Part shown: piece after piece, positions 55,081-64,000 of the stretch
Layout: each line of letters begins with the position of its first letter
How positions within the stretch are numbered: the stretch's first letter is position 1
Assembly (NCBI RefSeq): GCF_014652095.1
Contig: NZ_BMYD01000006.1
Location: 51,907-115,906, forward strand
Reading direction: 5' to 3'
From: Cognatilysobacter bugurensis
GTDB lineage: Bacteria; Pseudomonadota; Gammaproteobacteria; Xanthomonadales; Xanthomonadaceae
Length of the DNA: 64,000 nt
The notes under the pieces: generated by a model
Told to the model about the DNA's origin: nothing
Database searches by the model: none
The model's input: the letters and a program-made list of their open reading frames with translations, nothing else
Made by a program: the position numbers and the translations under genes

Positions 55081-56964
55081 ATGATGAGCAGCGTGCTTTC
55101 CACCGGTACTTCTGCCCTGCTCGCGTTCCAGCGCGCACTCAGCACCGTCGGCCACAACGTCGCAAACGCGGCAACGCCCGGCTACAGCCGCCAGAGCGTC
55201 GAACTCGCTTCGCGGCCCGGCACGTCGGTCGTGGGCCTGCAGATCGGCTCCGGCGTCGAAGTCGCCAAGCTGCAGCGCCTCGCGGACGGACTGGTGTTCG
55301 CGCGCCAGATCGACAGCAGCGGCGAAATGGGCCGGCTGCAGCAGGTCTCGTCGCTTGCCGGCCGCGTGGACGCGCTGCTGACCGACCCCGCGACCAGCCT
55401 CTCGCAGCCGTGGTCGGCGTTCTTCTCGGCCGCGCAGGGCGTGTCGTCCGAGCCGACCTCGACGGTCGCGCGCACGGCGATGCTCGACACCGCCGACCAG
55501 CTTGCCGGCCGCTGGCGCTCGCTCGATTCGCAGCTCTCGCAGATGGGCAGCGAAACCAACCAGCGCATGATGACCCAGGTCGCCGAGGTCAACCGCCTCA
55601 GCGGCGAGATCGCGAAATACAACCTCGACATCGTCGCGGTCGGTGGCAACGCCGCGCCCGACCTGCTCGACGCCCGTGCGCTGCGCATCGATCAGCTCGC
55701 CCGCCTCGTCGGCGCCGAGACGGTGCCACAGGACGATGGCTCGCTCAACGTATTCACCGGGGGCGGCCAGCCGGTCGTGCTCGGCACCAAGGTGTCGTCG
55801 CTCGCGACGGTGCCCGACCCGTACCGCCCCGATCGCCTGCAGTTCGCACTCGCCGGCCCGAACGGCACGGTGCAGTTGCCGGCCGGCAGCGTCTCCGGCG
55901 AGATCGGCGGCCTGCTCGAATTCCGCGACCGCGTGCTGGACCCGGCGCGCGCCGAACTCGGCCGCCTGGCGACCGCGTTCGCGACCACGTTCAACCAGGT
56001 CCACAGCGCAGGCATCGACTCGGCCGGCAACCCGGGCGCGAACATGTTCTCGCTGCGCACCCCGACCGCCGAGCCGCACTCGGCCAACACCGGCACTGCG
56101 ACGTTCACCGCCGCCGTCGCCGATGTCGGCGCGCTGCAGTCTCCGGATCTCGTGCTGCGCTTCGACGGCGGCACCTGGAGCGCGAACCGCGCCGACACCG
56201 GCGCGGCGGTCGCGATGGCCGGCGCCGGCACGTCGGCCAACCCGTTCCGCGTGTCCGGCCTCAGCCTCACGGTGTCGGGCACGGCAAGCGCGGGTGACCG
56301 CTTTGCGCTGAACCCCACCTCGGGCGCGGCCAGCGGCATGCAGCTCGTGATGCGTGACCCGGGCGGCGTCGCCGCCGCATCGCCCGTACAGGGCCGTGCC
56401 GACACCACCAACCTCGGCACGGCGCGCGTGCTCAGCACGCAGGTCACCGATCCGGCTGCGTTCGCCGGCTTCTCGGGCGCGACGGTCGAATTCATCGATG
56501 CGACCCAATACACGGTCGACGGTGCCGGCCCGTTCCCCTACTCGTCCGGTTCGCCGATCGCGAACGGCGGCTGGTCCCTGGCGCTCGAAGGCGCGCCGGC
56601 GGCCGGGGACACGTTCACGCTCTCGCCCACGCCGCCGCGCTCGGCCGACAACGGCAATGCGCGCGCCATGGCCGCGCTCGACCAGCGCCGCATGCTCGAC
56701 GGCGGCAACACCAACGTCGTCGAAGGCCTGGGCCAGCTGACGGCACGCGCCGGCAGCCAGGCCCGCCACGCCGAGCTGTCGGTCGAAGCGCAGCAGGCGA
56801 TCCACAACCAGGTCGTCGCCGAACGCGAATCTGTGTCGGGCGTAAACCTCGATGAAGAAGCCGCCAACCTGCTGCGCTATCAGCAGGCCTACCAGGCCGC
56901 CGCGCAGGTCATCGCGACCGCCGACACCCTGTTCCAGACCCTGATCGGAGCGATCCGCCGATGA
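55081..56964 (+). CDS. flgK: Hook-filament junction protein FlgK
   Basis: The 627-residue protein has the HAP1 N-terminal motif (SALLAFQRALSTVGHNVANA, ATPGYSRQSVEL) and ends with SGVNLDEEAANLLRYQQAYQ and AQVIATADTLFQTLIGAIR. It joins hook to filament. It starts directly after the flgJ stop; an ATG codon later (55084) is equally possible. Its 3' end overlaps flgL by four bases. Confidence 0.97.
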   Translation: MMSSVLSTGTSALLAFQRALSTVGHNVANAATPGYSRQSVELASRPGTSVVGLQIGSGVEVAKLQRLADGLVFARQIDSSGEMGRLQQVSSLAGRVDALLTDPATSLSQPWSAFFSAAQGVSSEPTSTVARTAMLDTADQLAGRWRSLDSQLSQMGSETNQRMMTQVAEVNRLSGEIAKYNLDIVAVGGNAAPDLLDARALRIDQLARLVGAETVPQDDGSLNVFTGGGQPVVLGTKVSSLATVPDPYRPDRLQFALAGPNGTVQLPAGSVSGEIGGLLEFRDRVLDPARAELGRLATAFATTFNQVHSAGIDSAGNPGANMFSLRTPTAEPHSANTGTATFTAAVADVGALQSPDLVLRFDGGTWSANRADTGAAVAMAGAGTSANPFRVSGLSLTVSGTASAGDRFALNPTSGAASGMQLVMRDPGGVAAASPVQGRADTTNLGTARVLSTQVTDPAAFAGFSGATVEFIDATQYTVDGAGPFPYSSGSPIANGGWSLALEGAPAAGDTFTLSPTPPRSADNGNARAMAALDQRRMLDGGNTNVVEGLGQLTARAGSQARHAELSVEAQQAIHNQVVAERESVSGVNLDEEAANLLRYQQAYQAAAQVIATADTLFQTLIGAIRR

Positions 56965-58163
56965 CCCTGAGAATCTCCACCGCCGCCCTGCATTCGCAGG
57001 GGCTGCAAGGGCTGCTGAAGCGGCAGTCCGACGTCGCCCGCACCCAGCAGGAAATGGTCACGGGCAACAAGCTCACGCGCGCCGCGCAGGACCCCAGCGG
57101 CGCCGCGCAGGCCCAGCGCATCGACCATGCGGTCGCAATGCTCGACGGCTTCGAGCGCAACGCCAGCCTGCTGCAGAGTCGGCTCGAGCAACAGGAGTCC
57201 GCACTCAGCGATTCCGGCGACCTGCTCGGCCGCGCGCGCGATCTCGCGGTGCAGGCGAACAACGCGTCGTTGTCGTCAGCCGACCGGCGCATGGTCGCAC
57301 TCGAAATCCGCCACCTGCGCAGTGAGCTGTTGTCGGTCTCCAACCGCGACGACGGCACCGGCCGTGCGCTGTTTGCCGGCCGCGTCGATGGCGTACGCCC
57401 GTTCGTCGAATCGGGCGGCACCGTCAGCTACGCCGGCGACGATGGCCGCAACATGCTCGACGTCGGCCCCGATCTCGCGCTCGCCGATGCCGAGCCCGGC
57501 AGCGACGTGTTCATGCGCGTGCGCACCGGCGACGGCACGGTGCGCGGCACCCCCGCATCGACGAACGCCGGCAACGTGCTGATGCAGGGCGCGCAGGTGG
57601 TCAACTTCGGCACCTGGGCCGGTGCGCCGATGCGCATCGAATTCACCGCACCCGACGCATACCGCATCGTCGACTCCGGCGGCGCGGTGCTGAGCACCGG
57701 CGCATACACCAGCGGCGAGTCGATCACATTCGGCGGCGTGCAGACGCGTTTGAACGGCACGCCCGCCGTCGGCGATTCGTTCACGGTCGAACCGGCACCG
57801 ACGCGCGACGTATTTGCGACGTTGGAGCAACTGGCCGATGCGCTCGACATGCCGGTTGCCTCCGATGCCGAGCGTGCACGCCAGAACAACCTGATCGGCG
57901 GCGCACTCGGCGATATCAGTACGGCACAGAACCACGTGCTCGGCCTGCGTGCCGGCACGGGTGCCCGCCTCGGCGCGATCGACGAGGCCGGACATCAGCG
58001 CGAAGCGCAGAACGAATCGCTCCGCACCAACCTGTCCGATCTGCGCGACGTCAACTACGCCGAAGCCACGAGCCGACTCAGCCTGCAGCTGACCGCGATC
58101 GAAGCCGCGCAGCGGACCATGCTGCGCGTGCAGCAACTGTCGCTGTTCGACCGCCTGGGCTGA
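56961..58163 (+). CDS. flgL: Hook-filament junction protein FlgL
   Basis: The 400-residue protein has the flagellin-like N-terminal coiled coil (QGLLKRQSDVARTQQEMVTG, AAQDPSGAAQAQRIDH) and the C-terminal motif YAEATSRLSLQLTAIEAAQR. It is the second junction protein. It overlaps flgK (ATGA). The 211-bp gap after it holds a GTGGCCGCC/GGCGGCCAC hairpin near 58213-58234 without a T-run. Confidence 0.95.
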   Translation: MTLRISTAALHSQGLQGLLKRQSDVARTQQEMVTGNKLTRAAQDPSGAAQAQRIDHAVAMLDGFERNASLLQSRLEQQESALSDSGDLLGRARDLAVQANNASLSSADRRMVALEIRHLRSELLSVSNRDDGTGRALFAGRVDGVRPFVESGGTVSYAGDDGRNMLDVGPDLALADAEPGSDVFMRVRTGDGTVRGTPASTNAGNVLMQGAQVVNFGTWAGAPMRIEFTAPDAYRIVDSGGAVLSTGAYTSGESITFGGVQTRLNGTPAVGDSFTVEPAPTRDVFATLEQLADALDMPVASDAERARQNNLIGGALGDISTAQNHVLGLRAGTGARLGAIDEAGHQREAQNESLRTNLSDLRDVNYAEATSRLSLQLTAIEAAQRTMLRVQQLSLFDRLG

Positions 58164-58374
58164 TCGCCGCGCACGCCGCACCATGCGGCTGCGTACAGCC
58201 CGCCATAGCACGCAGTGGCCGCCCTCGGCGGCCACGAACAGCCGCAAAAGCCCGGTAACCGCGCACGAATCGCAATCGATCGCGCGGCTCGTGTTCACCC
58301 GCTTTTGCATCGCCACTTGCTGACATGCCGCCCAGGAAGTCGAGCCTGTTACGGCGTCGGCATGGCCGCAGTCT

Positions 58375-61300
58375 ATGGATTACCCCACCGCGGGGGCGCG
58401 CGTGCGCAACCCTCGGCCAATGCGACGGATCACCGCAGCACTTGCCTGTGCGCTGGTATCGCCGATTGCTGCCGCGTCGAACGCATCGCTGCCGGGCATG
58501 CGCGGGGATCTCTACGGATGGATCGCGGCCGCTGCCAGCGCCACGGTGCTGATTGCCGGGTTCGAATACGCCCATCGGCGCCCGCGCGTGCGCAATCGCA
58601 TCGCCCGTGGCGACCGCAGCCTGCGGCTGTTGATCCTCGCGGTTGTCGTGCTGTTCGTCGGCGGCGTCGTCGCAAACCTGTTCTTCTCGCTGCGCAACAC
58701 GCACGAGACGCTGCTCGATGAAGCGCGCGACGACACCGCCAACCTCGCGCTCGCCGTACAGCAGCAGCTGTCCGGCCTGATCGATGACATCGATTTCTCG
58801 ATGTCGATCGTGGCGCGCAGCGCGCCTGCGCAGGCCCTCCCCGGCACGGCCGATGCCACCGTCGCCGAGGAAATGCTCACAGGCATGGCAAGGCACCTGC
58901 CAGCCGTGCAGGCAATGTGGGTGGTCGACGCCGGCGGCCGCATCGTCCATCGCAGCCGCGACATGCCGCGTCGCGCCGAGGCCGCCATCGCGGGCCACCT
59001 GCAGCTGCACCAGCAGCGCAACACCGACGCACTCGCGTTCGGACGGCCGATGCCGGATGGACCCGGTCGCTGGTTCATCCCGGTCAGTCGCCGCATGAAG
59101 CGGCCGGACGGGCGCTTTGCAGGCATGGTCGTCGCCGCGTTGCGACCGGGCTACATCGCCCGCCAGACCAGCGCGCTCGACCTCGGGCGCGAGGGCGTGG
59201 CGGTGCTCATGAGCACGGACGGCGTGGTCATGCAGCAGGCCGCGCTGCCGTCGACAATGATCGGTCGGCCGATAGAACCCACGCCACGCTTCATCGCGCT
59301 TACGCGCCGCGCCGACACCGGCAGCTATCGCACCGCGCACCCGTTCGACGGCGTCGACCGCATCATCAGCTACCGTCGCCTGCCGGGTCGGCCGCTGGTC
59401 GTGCTCGCCGGTGTCGGCGTCAACGAGGTGTTGGCCCCTTGGCGGCAGACGGCGGCGACCTACATCGCCGGCTCACTGCTGCTGCTCGTGCTGTTGACGC
59501 TGCTCGGCGTGCGCCTGTGGCGCGAACTGCAGCGCCGCGCCGAGCACCAGACATTGATCGCGCGCCTGGAGCGCACGCGGCGGCTGCAGGCCGGTATCAG
59601 CTCGCTGATCGTGCGCGCCACCACGCGCAGCGAGTTGTTCGAAGGCACCTGCGACGCAGCGGTACGACATGGACGCCTGGGCGCCGCTTGGATCGACATG
59701 TTCGATCCGGCGACCGGCACACTGAGCACGGTGGCGTCGGCCGGCAAGGACGTGGGCCAGCTGCTTTCTCAGCCCGCCACGCTCAACGACGACGGCAGCG
59801 GCATGGCGGTGGAGACGTTCGTCTCGGGCCAGACGGTCGTCAGCAACGACCTGGCCACGCGCACCGACCGCAGCCCGCGACGCCAGTGTGCCGTCGCGCT
59901 CGGCTACCGCTCCAAGATCACGCTGCCGCTGCTGCGCCGCAACGAGCCGCTGGCCACGCTCACCCTGCTCGCGCGTCCCGTCGGTTTTTTCACCGCTGAA
60001 GAAACCCGCACGCTCGAGCACCTCGCCGCCGACCTGTCACACGCGCTCGACCACCTCGCCGCGGTCGAGCGTGTGAACTACCTTGCGCTGCACGATGCAC
60101 TGACCGGCCTGCCGAACCACACACTGTTCATCGACCGCACCGCGCAGCGCCTGCGCCGCGCCGCCGAGAGTGACCTGCGCTGCGCGGTGGCGAAGATCGA
60201 CATCGAGCGGTTTCGCCAGATCAACGCGACCGCGGGCCGCGAAGCGGGCGACACGGTGATCCGCCTGATCGCGCAACGGCTGACGACCGCACTGGGCCGC
60301 GACGCGGTGCTCTCACGCCCCGAGCGCGACCACTTCATGTTCCTCATCGACGAGGCCGGCTCCGAAGCGGAGATCGCCTCGGCGGTGCACAAAGCGCTGC
60401 AGGCCTGCAGCGACGCGCCGATGAACGTCGATGGCCAGGCGCTGCACATCTCGGTGCGTGCGGGCGTGTCGCTGTACCCCGATGACGGGCGCGACACCGA
60501 GACGCTGGTGCGCAACGCCGAGGCCGCGCTCGCACGCGCCAAGCACATGCGCGAACGCATGGTGTTCTACGCACCGGCGATGAATGCGCGCGTTGCCGAG
60601 ACGCTGCTGATCGAGAACAAGCTGCGCAGCGCGCTCGAGCGCGGGCAGTTCGCGCTGCACTACCAGCCCAAGTTCGACGCGCACAGCGGCGCGCTGTGCG
60701 GCCTGGAGGCGCTGATCCGCTGGAAGGACCCCGACGAAGAAGGCCTGATCCTGCCCGCCCGCTTCGTGCCGCTTCTCGAGGAAACCGGCCTGATCCTGCC
60801 GGTTGGCGAGTGGGTGATGAACGAGGCACTGCGCGATTACCGCCGCTGGCGAGAGGCCGGCCTCTCGCCGCCGCGCATCGCCGTCAACGTGTCGGCGCTG
60901 CAGTTGCGCCAGGACTCGTTCACGCGCTCGGTGCGCAGCGCGGTCGGCGGCGCCGACCATGCCGAGCGCGGCCTTGAACTCGAGATCACCGAAAGCATGC
61001 TGATGACGCGCGTGGAGAGCAACGCGGACAAGCTCGATGCGATTCGCGACATGGGCGTGTCGATCGCGATCGACGACTTCGGCACCGGCTACTCGTCACT
61101 GCAGTACATCGCGCGTTTGCCACTGGACACGCTGAAAATCGATCGCTCGTTCGTCGCAGGCATGACGCGCAACACGACCGACCGCGAGATCGTCGCCAGC
61201 GTGATATCGCTTGCGCACCAGCTTCACCTGAAGGTCGTGGCGGAAGGCGTGGAGTCGAACGAACAGGCGCAACTGCTGCAGCAGCTTTCCTGCGACGAAG

Positions 61301-61398
61301 TCCAGGGCTTCCTGTTCAGCCCGCCATTGCCACCAAGCCGCGTGGAAGCATTGATGCGCTCGAGCCGCCGCTTGGACCCGCCCGCGGCGCTGCATTGA
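58375..61398 (+). CDS. Membrane GGDEF-EAL c-di-GMP phosphodiesterase
   Basis: The 1007-residue protein has an N-terminal helix, a second helix (LLILAVVVLFVGGVVANLFF, about residues 84-103), a periplasmic sensor region (about 104-360), a further helix (about 365-385), a GAF-like domain (about 410-555), a GGDEF domain (about 560-735) and an EAL domain (about 745-995). The GGDEF loop is lost (RPERDHF), but EAL is intact: EALIRW, NVSALQ, EITES, DDFGTGYSS, LKIDRSFV and AEGVE. It should hydrolyse c-di-GMP. The start is uncertain; the ATG at 58420 is also plausible. It sits between flgL and fliC genes, in the motility block. Confidence 0.88.
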   Translation: MDYPTAGARVRNPRPMRRITAALACALVSPIAAASNASLPGMRGDLYGWIAAAASATVLIAGFEYAHRRPRVRNRIARGDRSLRLLILAVVVLFVGGVVANLFFSLRNTHETLLDEARDDTANLALAVQQQLSGLIDDIDFSMSIVARSAPAQALPGTADATVAEEMLTGMARHLPAVQAMWVVDAGGRIVHRSRDMPRRAEAAIAGHLQLHQQRNTDALAFGRPMPDGPGRWFIPVSRRMKRPDGRFAGMVVAALRPGYIARQTSALDLGREGVAVLMSTDGVVMQQAALPSTMIGRPIEPTPRFIALTRRADTGSYRTAHPFDGVDRIISYRRLPGRPLVVLAGVGVNEVLAPWRQTAATYIAGSLLLLVLLTLLGVRLWRELQRRAEHQTLIARLERTRRLQAGISSLIVRATTRSELFEGTCDAAVRHGRLGAAWIDMFDPATGTLSTVASAGKDVGQLLSQPATLNDDGSGMAVETFVSGQTVVSNDLATRTDRSPRRQCAVALGYRSKITLPLLRRNEPLATLTLLARPVGFFTAEETRTLEHLAADLSHALDHLAAVERVNYLALHDALTGLPNHTLFIDRTAQRLRRAAESDLRCAVAKIDIERFRQINATAGREAGDTVIRLIAQRLTTALGRDAVLSRPERDHFMFLIDEAGSEAEIASAVHKALQACSDAPMNVDGQALHISVRAGVSLYPDDGRDTETLVRNAEAALARAKHMRERMVFYAPAMNARVAETLLIENKLRSALERGQFALHYQPKFDAHSGALCGLEALIRWKDPDEEGLILPARFVPLLEETGLILPVGEWVMNEALRDYRRWREAGLSPPRIAVNVSALQLRQDSFTRSVRSAVGGADHAERGLELEITESMLMTRVESNADKLDAIRDMGVSIAIDDFGTGYSSLQYIARLPLDTLKIDRSFVAGMTRNTTDREIVASVISLAHQLHLKVVAEGVESNEQAQLLQQLSCDEVQGFLFSPPLPPSRVEALMRSSRRLDPPAALH

Positions 61399-61517
61399 AC
61401 CGCTGCACGAGGCGGTTTGCATGATCCCGCGGATTGCCTGCCCACGGCTGCCGCGCGGCTGGCCGGGCACATGCGGAGCGTTAGCATCGACGTCCCCATC
61501 CACGAGCCCATCCCTCG

Positions 61518-62537
<1,020 letters not shown>

Positions 62538-62709
62538 GTGCAGGCGCAGACCCGCCGCAGCGCGACTTCGATCACAGGACGGCTGCGTCACCCTGTATCG
62601 AGACGACGCGCGGCCGTTACCCAATACGCAGCCGGATAAACCGGATGTACAGTCCATTGCGGCGCGTGCAGCGCGCCACACCCGCCTCGACTCAAGACCA
62701 TCGACGCCC

Positions 62710-63474
62710 ATGACCGATACGGCTCCGTCTTCCAGCCGCGATGAATTCGAAAGCATGTACGAGAAGTACATGCTTCATCATCCGGCCGAGATCCGCGCAC
62801 GCCTGCGGCAGCTGATCGACAAGCGCTGCACGGTGATGGTGCGCGCACCGGGCCAGGAGGACGTGACCACGGCCGCGCTGGCACTCGGCGAACGCAGCTT
62901 CTGGATCGACGTGCCGCGCAACGCCGAGCTGACTCCGCGGCTGCAAAGCGCGGAAAAATTGCGCTTTGAAAGCGCGATCGAACTCATCGGCGTGCGTTTC
63001 ACCACCGGCCCGGCGCGGCTGGGCACTTACGAAGGCTTGCCGGCACTCGAGGTCGACCTGCCCGCAAAGCTCATCCATCTCCAGCGGCGCGATTACGTGC
63101 GCCGCGAACCGCTGAGCTCGCTTGATTGCAAGCTCAGCGTGCCCGCTGCCGCCGGCGGCGACCGCACGATCACCGCACGCATCGCCGACATCGGCGGCGG
63201 TGGCCTTGCGGTGCTGACCAGCGACGACACGGCCCTGCAGCCGGCCGTCGGCGACGAGCTCGAACACGTCGTGCTCGACCTGCCGGAGGATGGCCCGCTC
63301 ACGGTGCGCCTGCGCGTGCAGCACGTCGCGAAATTCGATCAAAACGGGCGCACGGTGGTACGTGCCGGCTGCGCGTTCGTCCAGCTCAGCGCGCAGGACC
63401 AGGCGCGCCTGGTGCGCTATGTGATGCACCTCGACCGCCTGCACTCCATTCGACGGCGCGAACTCGGCGCCTGA
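62710..63474 (+). CDS. ycgR: YcgR-type PilZ flagellar brake protein
   Basis: The 254-residue protein has an N-terminal YcgR domain (about residues 20-115) and a C-terminal PilZ domain (about 120-240). The c-di-GMP-binding RxxxR is present in QRRDYVRREPL; the second motif, usually D/NxSxxG, reads DIGGGG, with Ser replaced by Gly. YcgR binds c-di-GMP and slows the flagellar motor. It lies just upstream of fliC on the same strand. The 172-bp gap before it has no promoter I can name. Confidence 0.9.
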   Translation: MTDTAPSSSRDEFESMYEKYMLHHPAEIRARLRQLIDKRCTVMVRAPGQEDVTTAALALGERSFWIDVPRNAELTPRLQSAEKLRFESAIELIGVRFTTGPARLGTYEGLPALEVDLPAKLIHLQRRDYVRREPLSSLDCKLSVPAAAGGDRTITARIADIGGGGLAVLTSDDTALQPAVGDELEHVVLDLPEDGPLTVRLRVQHVAKFDQNGRTVVRAGCAFVQLSAQDQARLVRYVMHLDRLHSIRRRELGA

Positions 63475-63893
63475 TCGACTCCCGCTCCGGGTTGCACCCT
63501 GCAGCCCAAAGCGTTCGCAGCGCCCGCCCCCCCGGGTGCGCTGCCTCGCATCTCGATCGCGGCTCAGACATCGCGTATCGCACGTTCCAGACCGCAAGTC
63601 GCATGCCGCGCATCGCACGCGCTGCGCCGGGTGCACCAAGACGTGCCCTGCATCGTTTCTCAAGCGTCAGTCGCAGCCCTCAAGTTCGGCGATGCACTGC
63701 CGACCGCGCGCGCTGCATGCAGTGATTGCGGTTGGGATCGAATTTGCATCCGACGCAAAAAACCCCCTAAAGCTTGACAAGGCGTTGCCGTTACTTATCT
63801 CAGCAGCGGCGCGGCACCAACCAGCCAACACCCTGCGAATTCCGGCACCGGCCCGCGCCGCCGCCGGACCTCACCTTCCAGGAGACCGCACAA
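63475..63893. other. Intergenic region between ycgR and fliC
   Basis: This 419-bp gap contains the fliC sigma28-type promoter near 63768-63794 and an RBS (AGGAG) near 63880. A second, weaker sigma28-like match (TCAAGTTC at 63680-63687, 11-base spacer, GCCGACCG at 63699-63706) lies further up. The remainder, about 63475-63670, holds no convincing gene or terminator. Confidence 0.6.
63768..63794 (+). promoter_or_regulatory. Sigma28 (FliA) promoter of fliC
   Basis: TAAAGCTT (-35), an 11-base spacer and GCCGTTAC (-10) match the FliA consensus at 13 of 16 positions; the -10 is identical to that before flgM. Transcription would begin near 63801, leaving a leader of about 90 bases before fliC. Confidence 0.85.
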
Positions 63894-64000
63894 ATGTCCG
63901 TTATCAATACCAACGTGATGTCGCTGAACTCGCAGCGCAACCTGCAGACGAACAGCTCCAGCCTCGCCACCACCATCCAGCGCCTGTCGTCGGGCCTGCG
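63894..64000 (+). CDS. fliC: Flagellin FliC (5' end only)
   Basis: The window ends 35 codons into this gene. The visible sequence (MSVINTNVMSLNSQRNLQTN, SSLATTIQRLSSGL) is the conserved D0 domain of bacterial flagellin. AGGAGACC precedes the ATG and a sigma28 promoter lies about 100 bases upstream. Confidence 0.95.
   Translation, partial: MSVINTNVMSLNSQRNLQTNSSSLATTIQRLSSGL

Noticed and set aside
53902..56805. 967-codon minus-strand frame over flgJ and flgK
   Set aside because: Antisense shadow of two clear flagellar genes; composition is dominated by Arg, Ala, His and Gly with no motif.
58213..58234. Intrinsic terminator after flgL
   Set aside because: The GTGGCCGCC/GGCGGCCAC hairpin has no T-run.

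Overview
The window is high-GC, gene-dense proteobacterial chromosome with no insertion sequences, integrases, CRISPR arrays or rRNA. Gene content points to a gammaproteobacterium of the Lysobacteraceae/Xanthomonadaceae (Lysobacter/Luteimonas-like): metK and ahcY separated by an S9 peptidase and an SDR-like protein, a HemP/TonB-receptor/PepSY iron set, a ColR/ColS-like two-component pair, a GGDEF-EAL-receiver protein beside flgM/flgN as in xanthomonad RavR/RavS loci, and sigma54- plus sigma28-type flagellar promoters. The genus is inferred, not proven.

Region by region: 1-1.5 kb holds a gene end and an exported PDZ protein whose signal peptide is frameshifted. 1.5-8.9 kb is an iron block: hemP and a siderophore-type TonB receptor/PepSY pair carry near-identical Fur-box-like sites and enclose a diguanylate cyclase, a nucleoside transporter and a ribokinase. 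9-13.1 kb has dusB, a methyltransferase, an exported beta-carbonic anhydrase and a membrane hydrolase. 13.2-24.5 kb is the methyl cycle (metK, ahcY under a convincing SAH riboswitch, metF), interrupted by an unusual zinc-ribbon SDR, an S9 peptidase and a LytS/LytR-type operon with an alpha/beta hydrolase. 24.5-30.8 kb has two tandem DUF4124 proteins, ilvE, the ColR/ColS-like pair and rimK with its retropepsin-like partner. tRNA-Gly(CCC) and an autotransporter esterase follow. 33-41.3 kb carries thiS/thiG (oddly separated), trmB, an SLC13 permease, a Rieske protein, an FAH-family enzyme, mscL, a TUDOR-like small protein and an M28 peptidase.

41.5-64 kb is a motility island: a RavR-like protein with degenerate GGDEF and EAL active sites, its likely kinase translationally coupled to flgN, then flgM and flgA (minus strand); divergently cheV and flgBCDE, flgFGHI, flgJKL; a membrane GGDEF-EAL phosphodiesterase, threonine aldolase, the YcgR flagellar brake, and the start of fliC. 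Four sigma54-like elements sharing GGCACG-N4-TTGC and sigma28-like sites before flgM, flgJ and fliC indicate a tiered flagellar hierarchy. The c-di-GMP genes (one likely cyclase, one likely phosphodiesterase, one degenerate RavR-like protein, one PilZ effector) suggest this stretch couples c-di-GMP to motility.

No wholly new multi-gene system was recognised. The most unusual items are the catalytically degraded RavR-like protein with its flagellar-operon kinase, the zinc-ribbon SDR lacking the catalytic tyrosine, the SAH riboswitch with an enlarged arm, and several promoters placed so that leaderless mRNAs are predicted.
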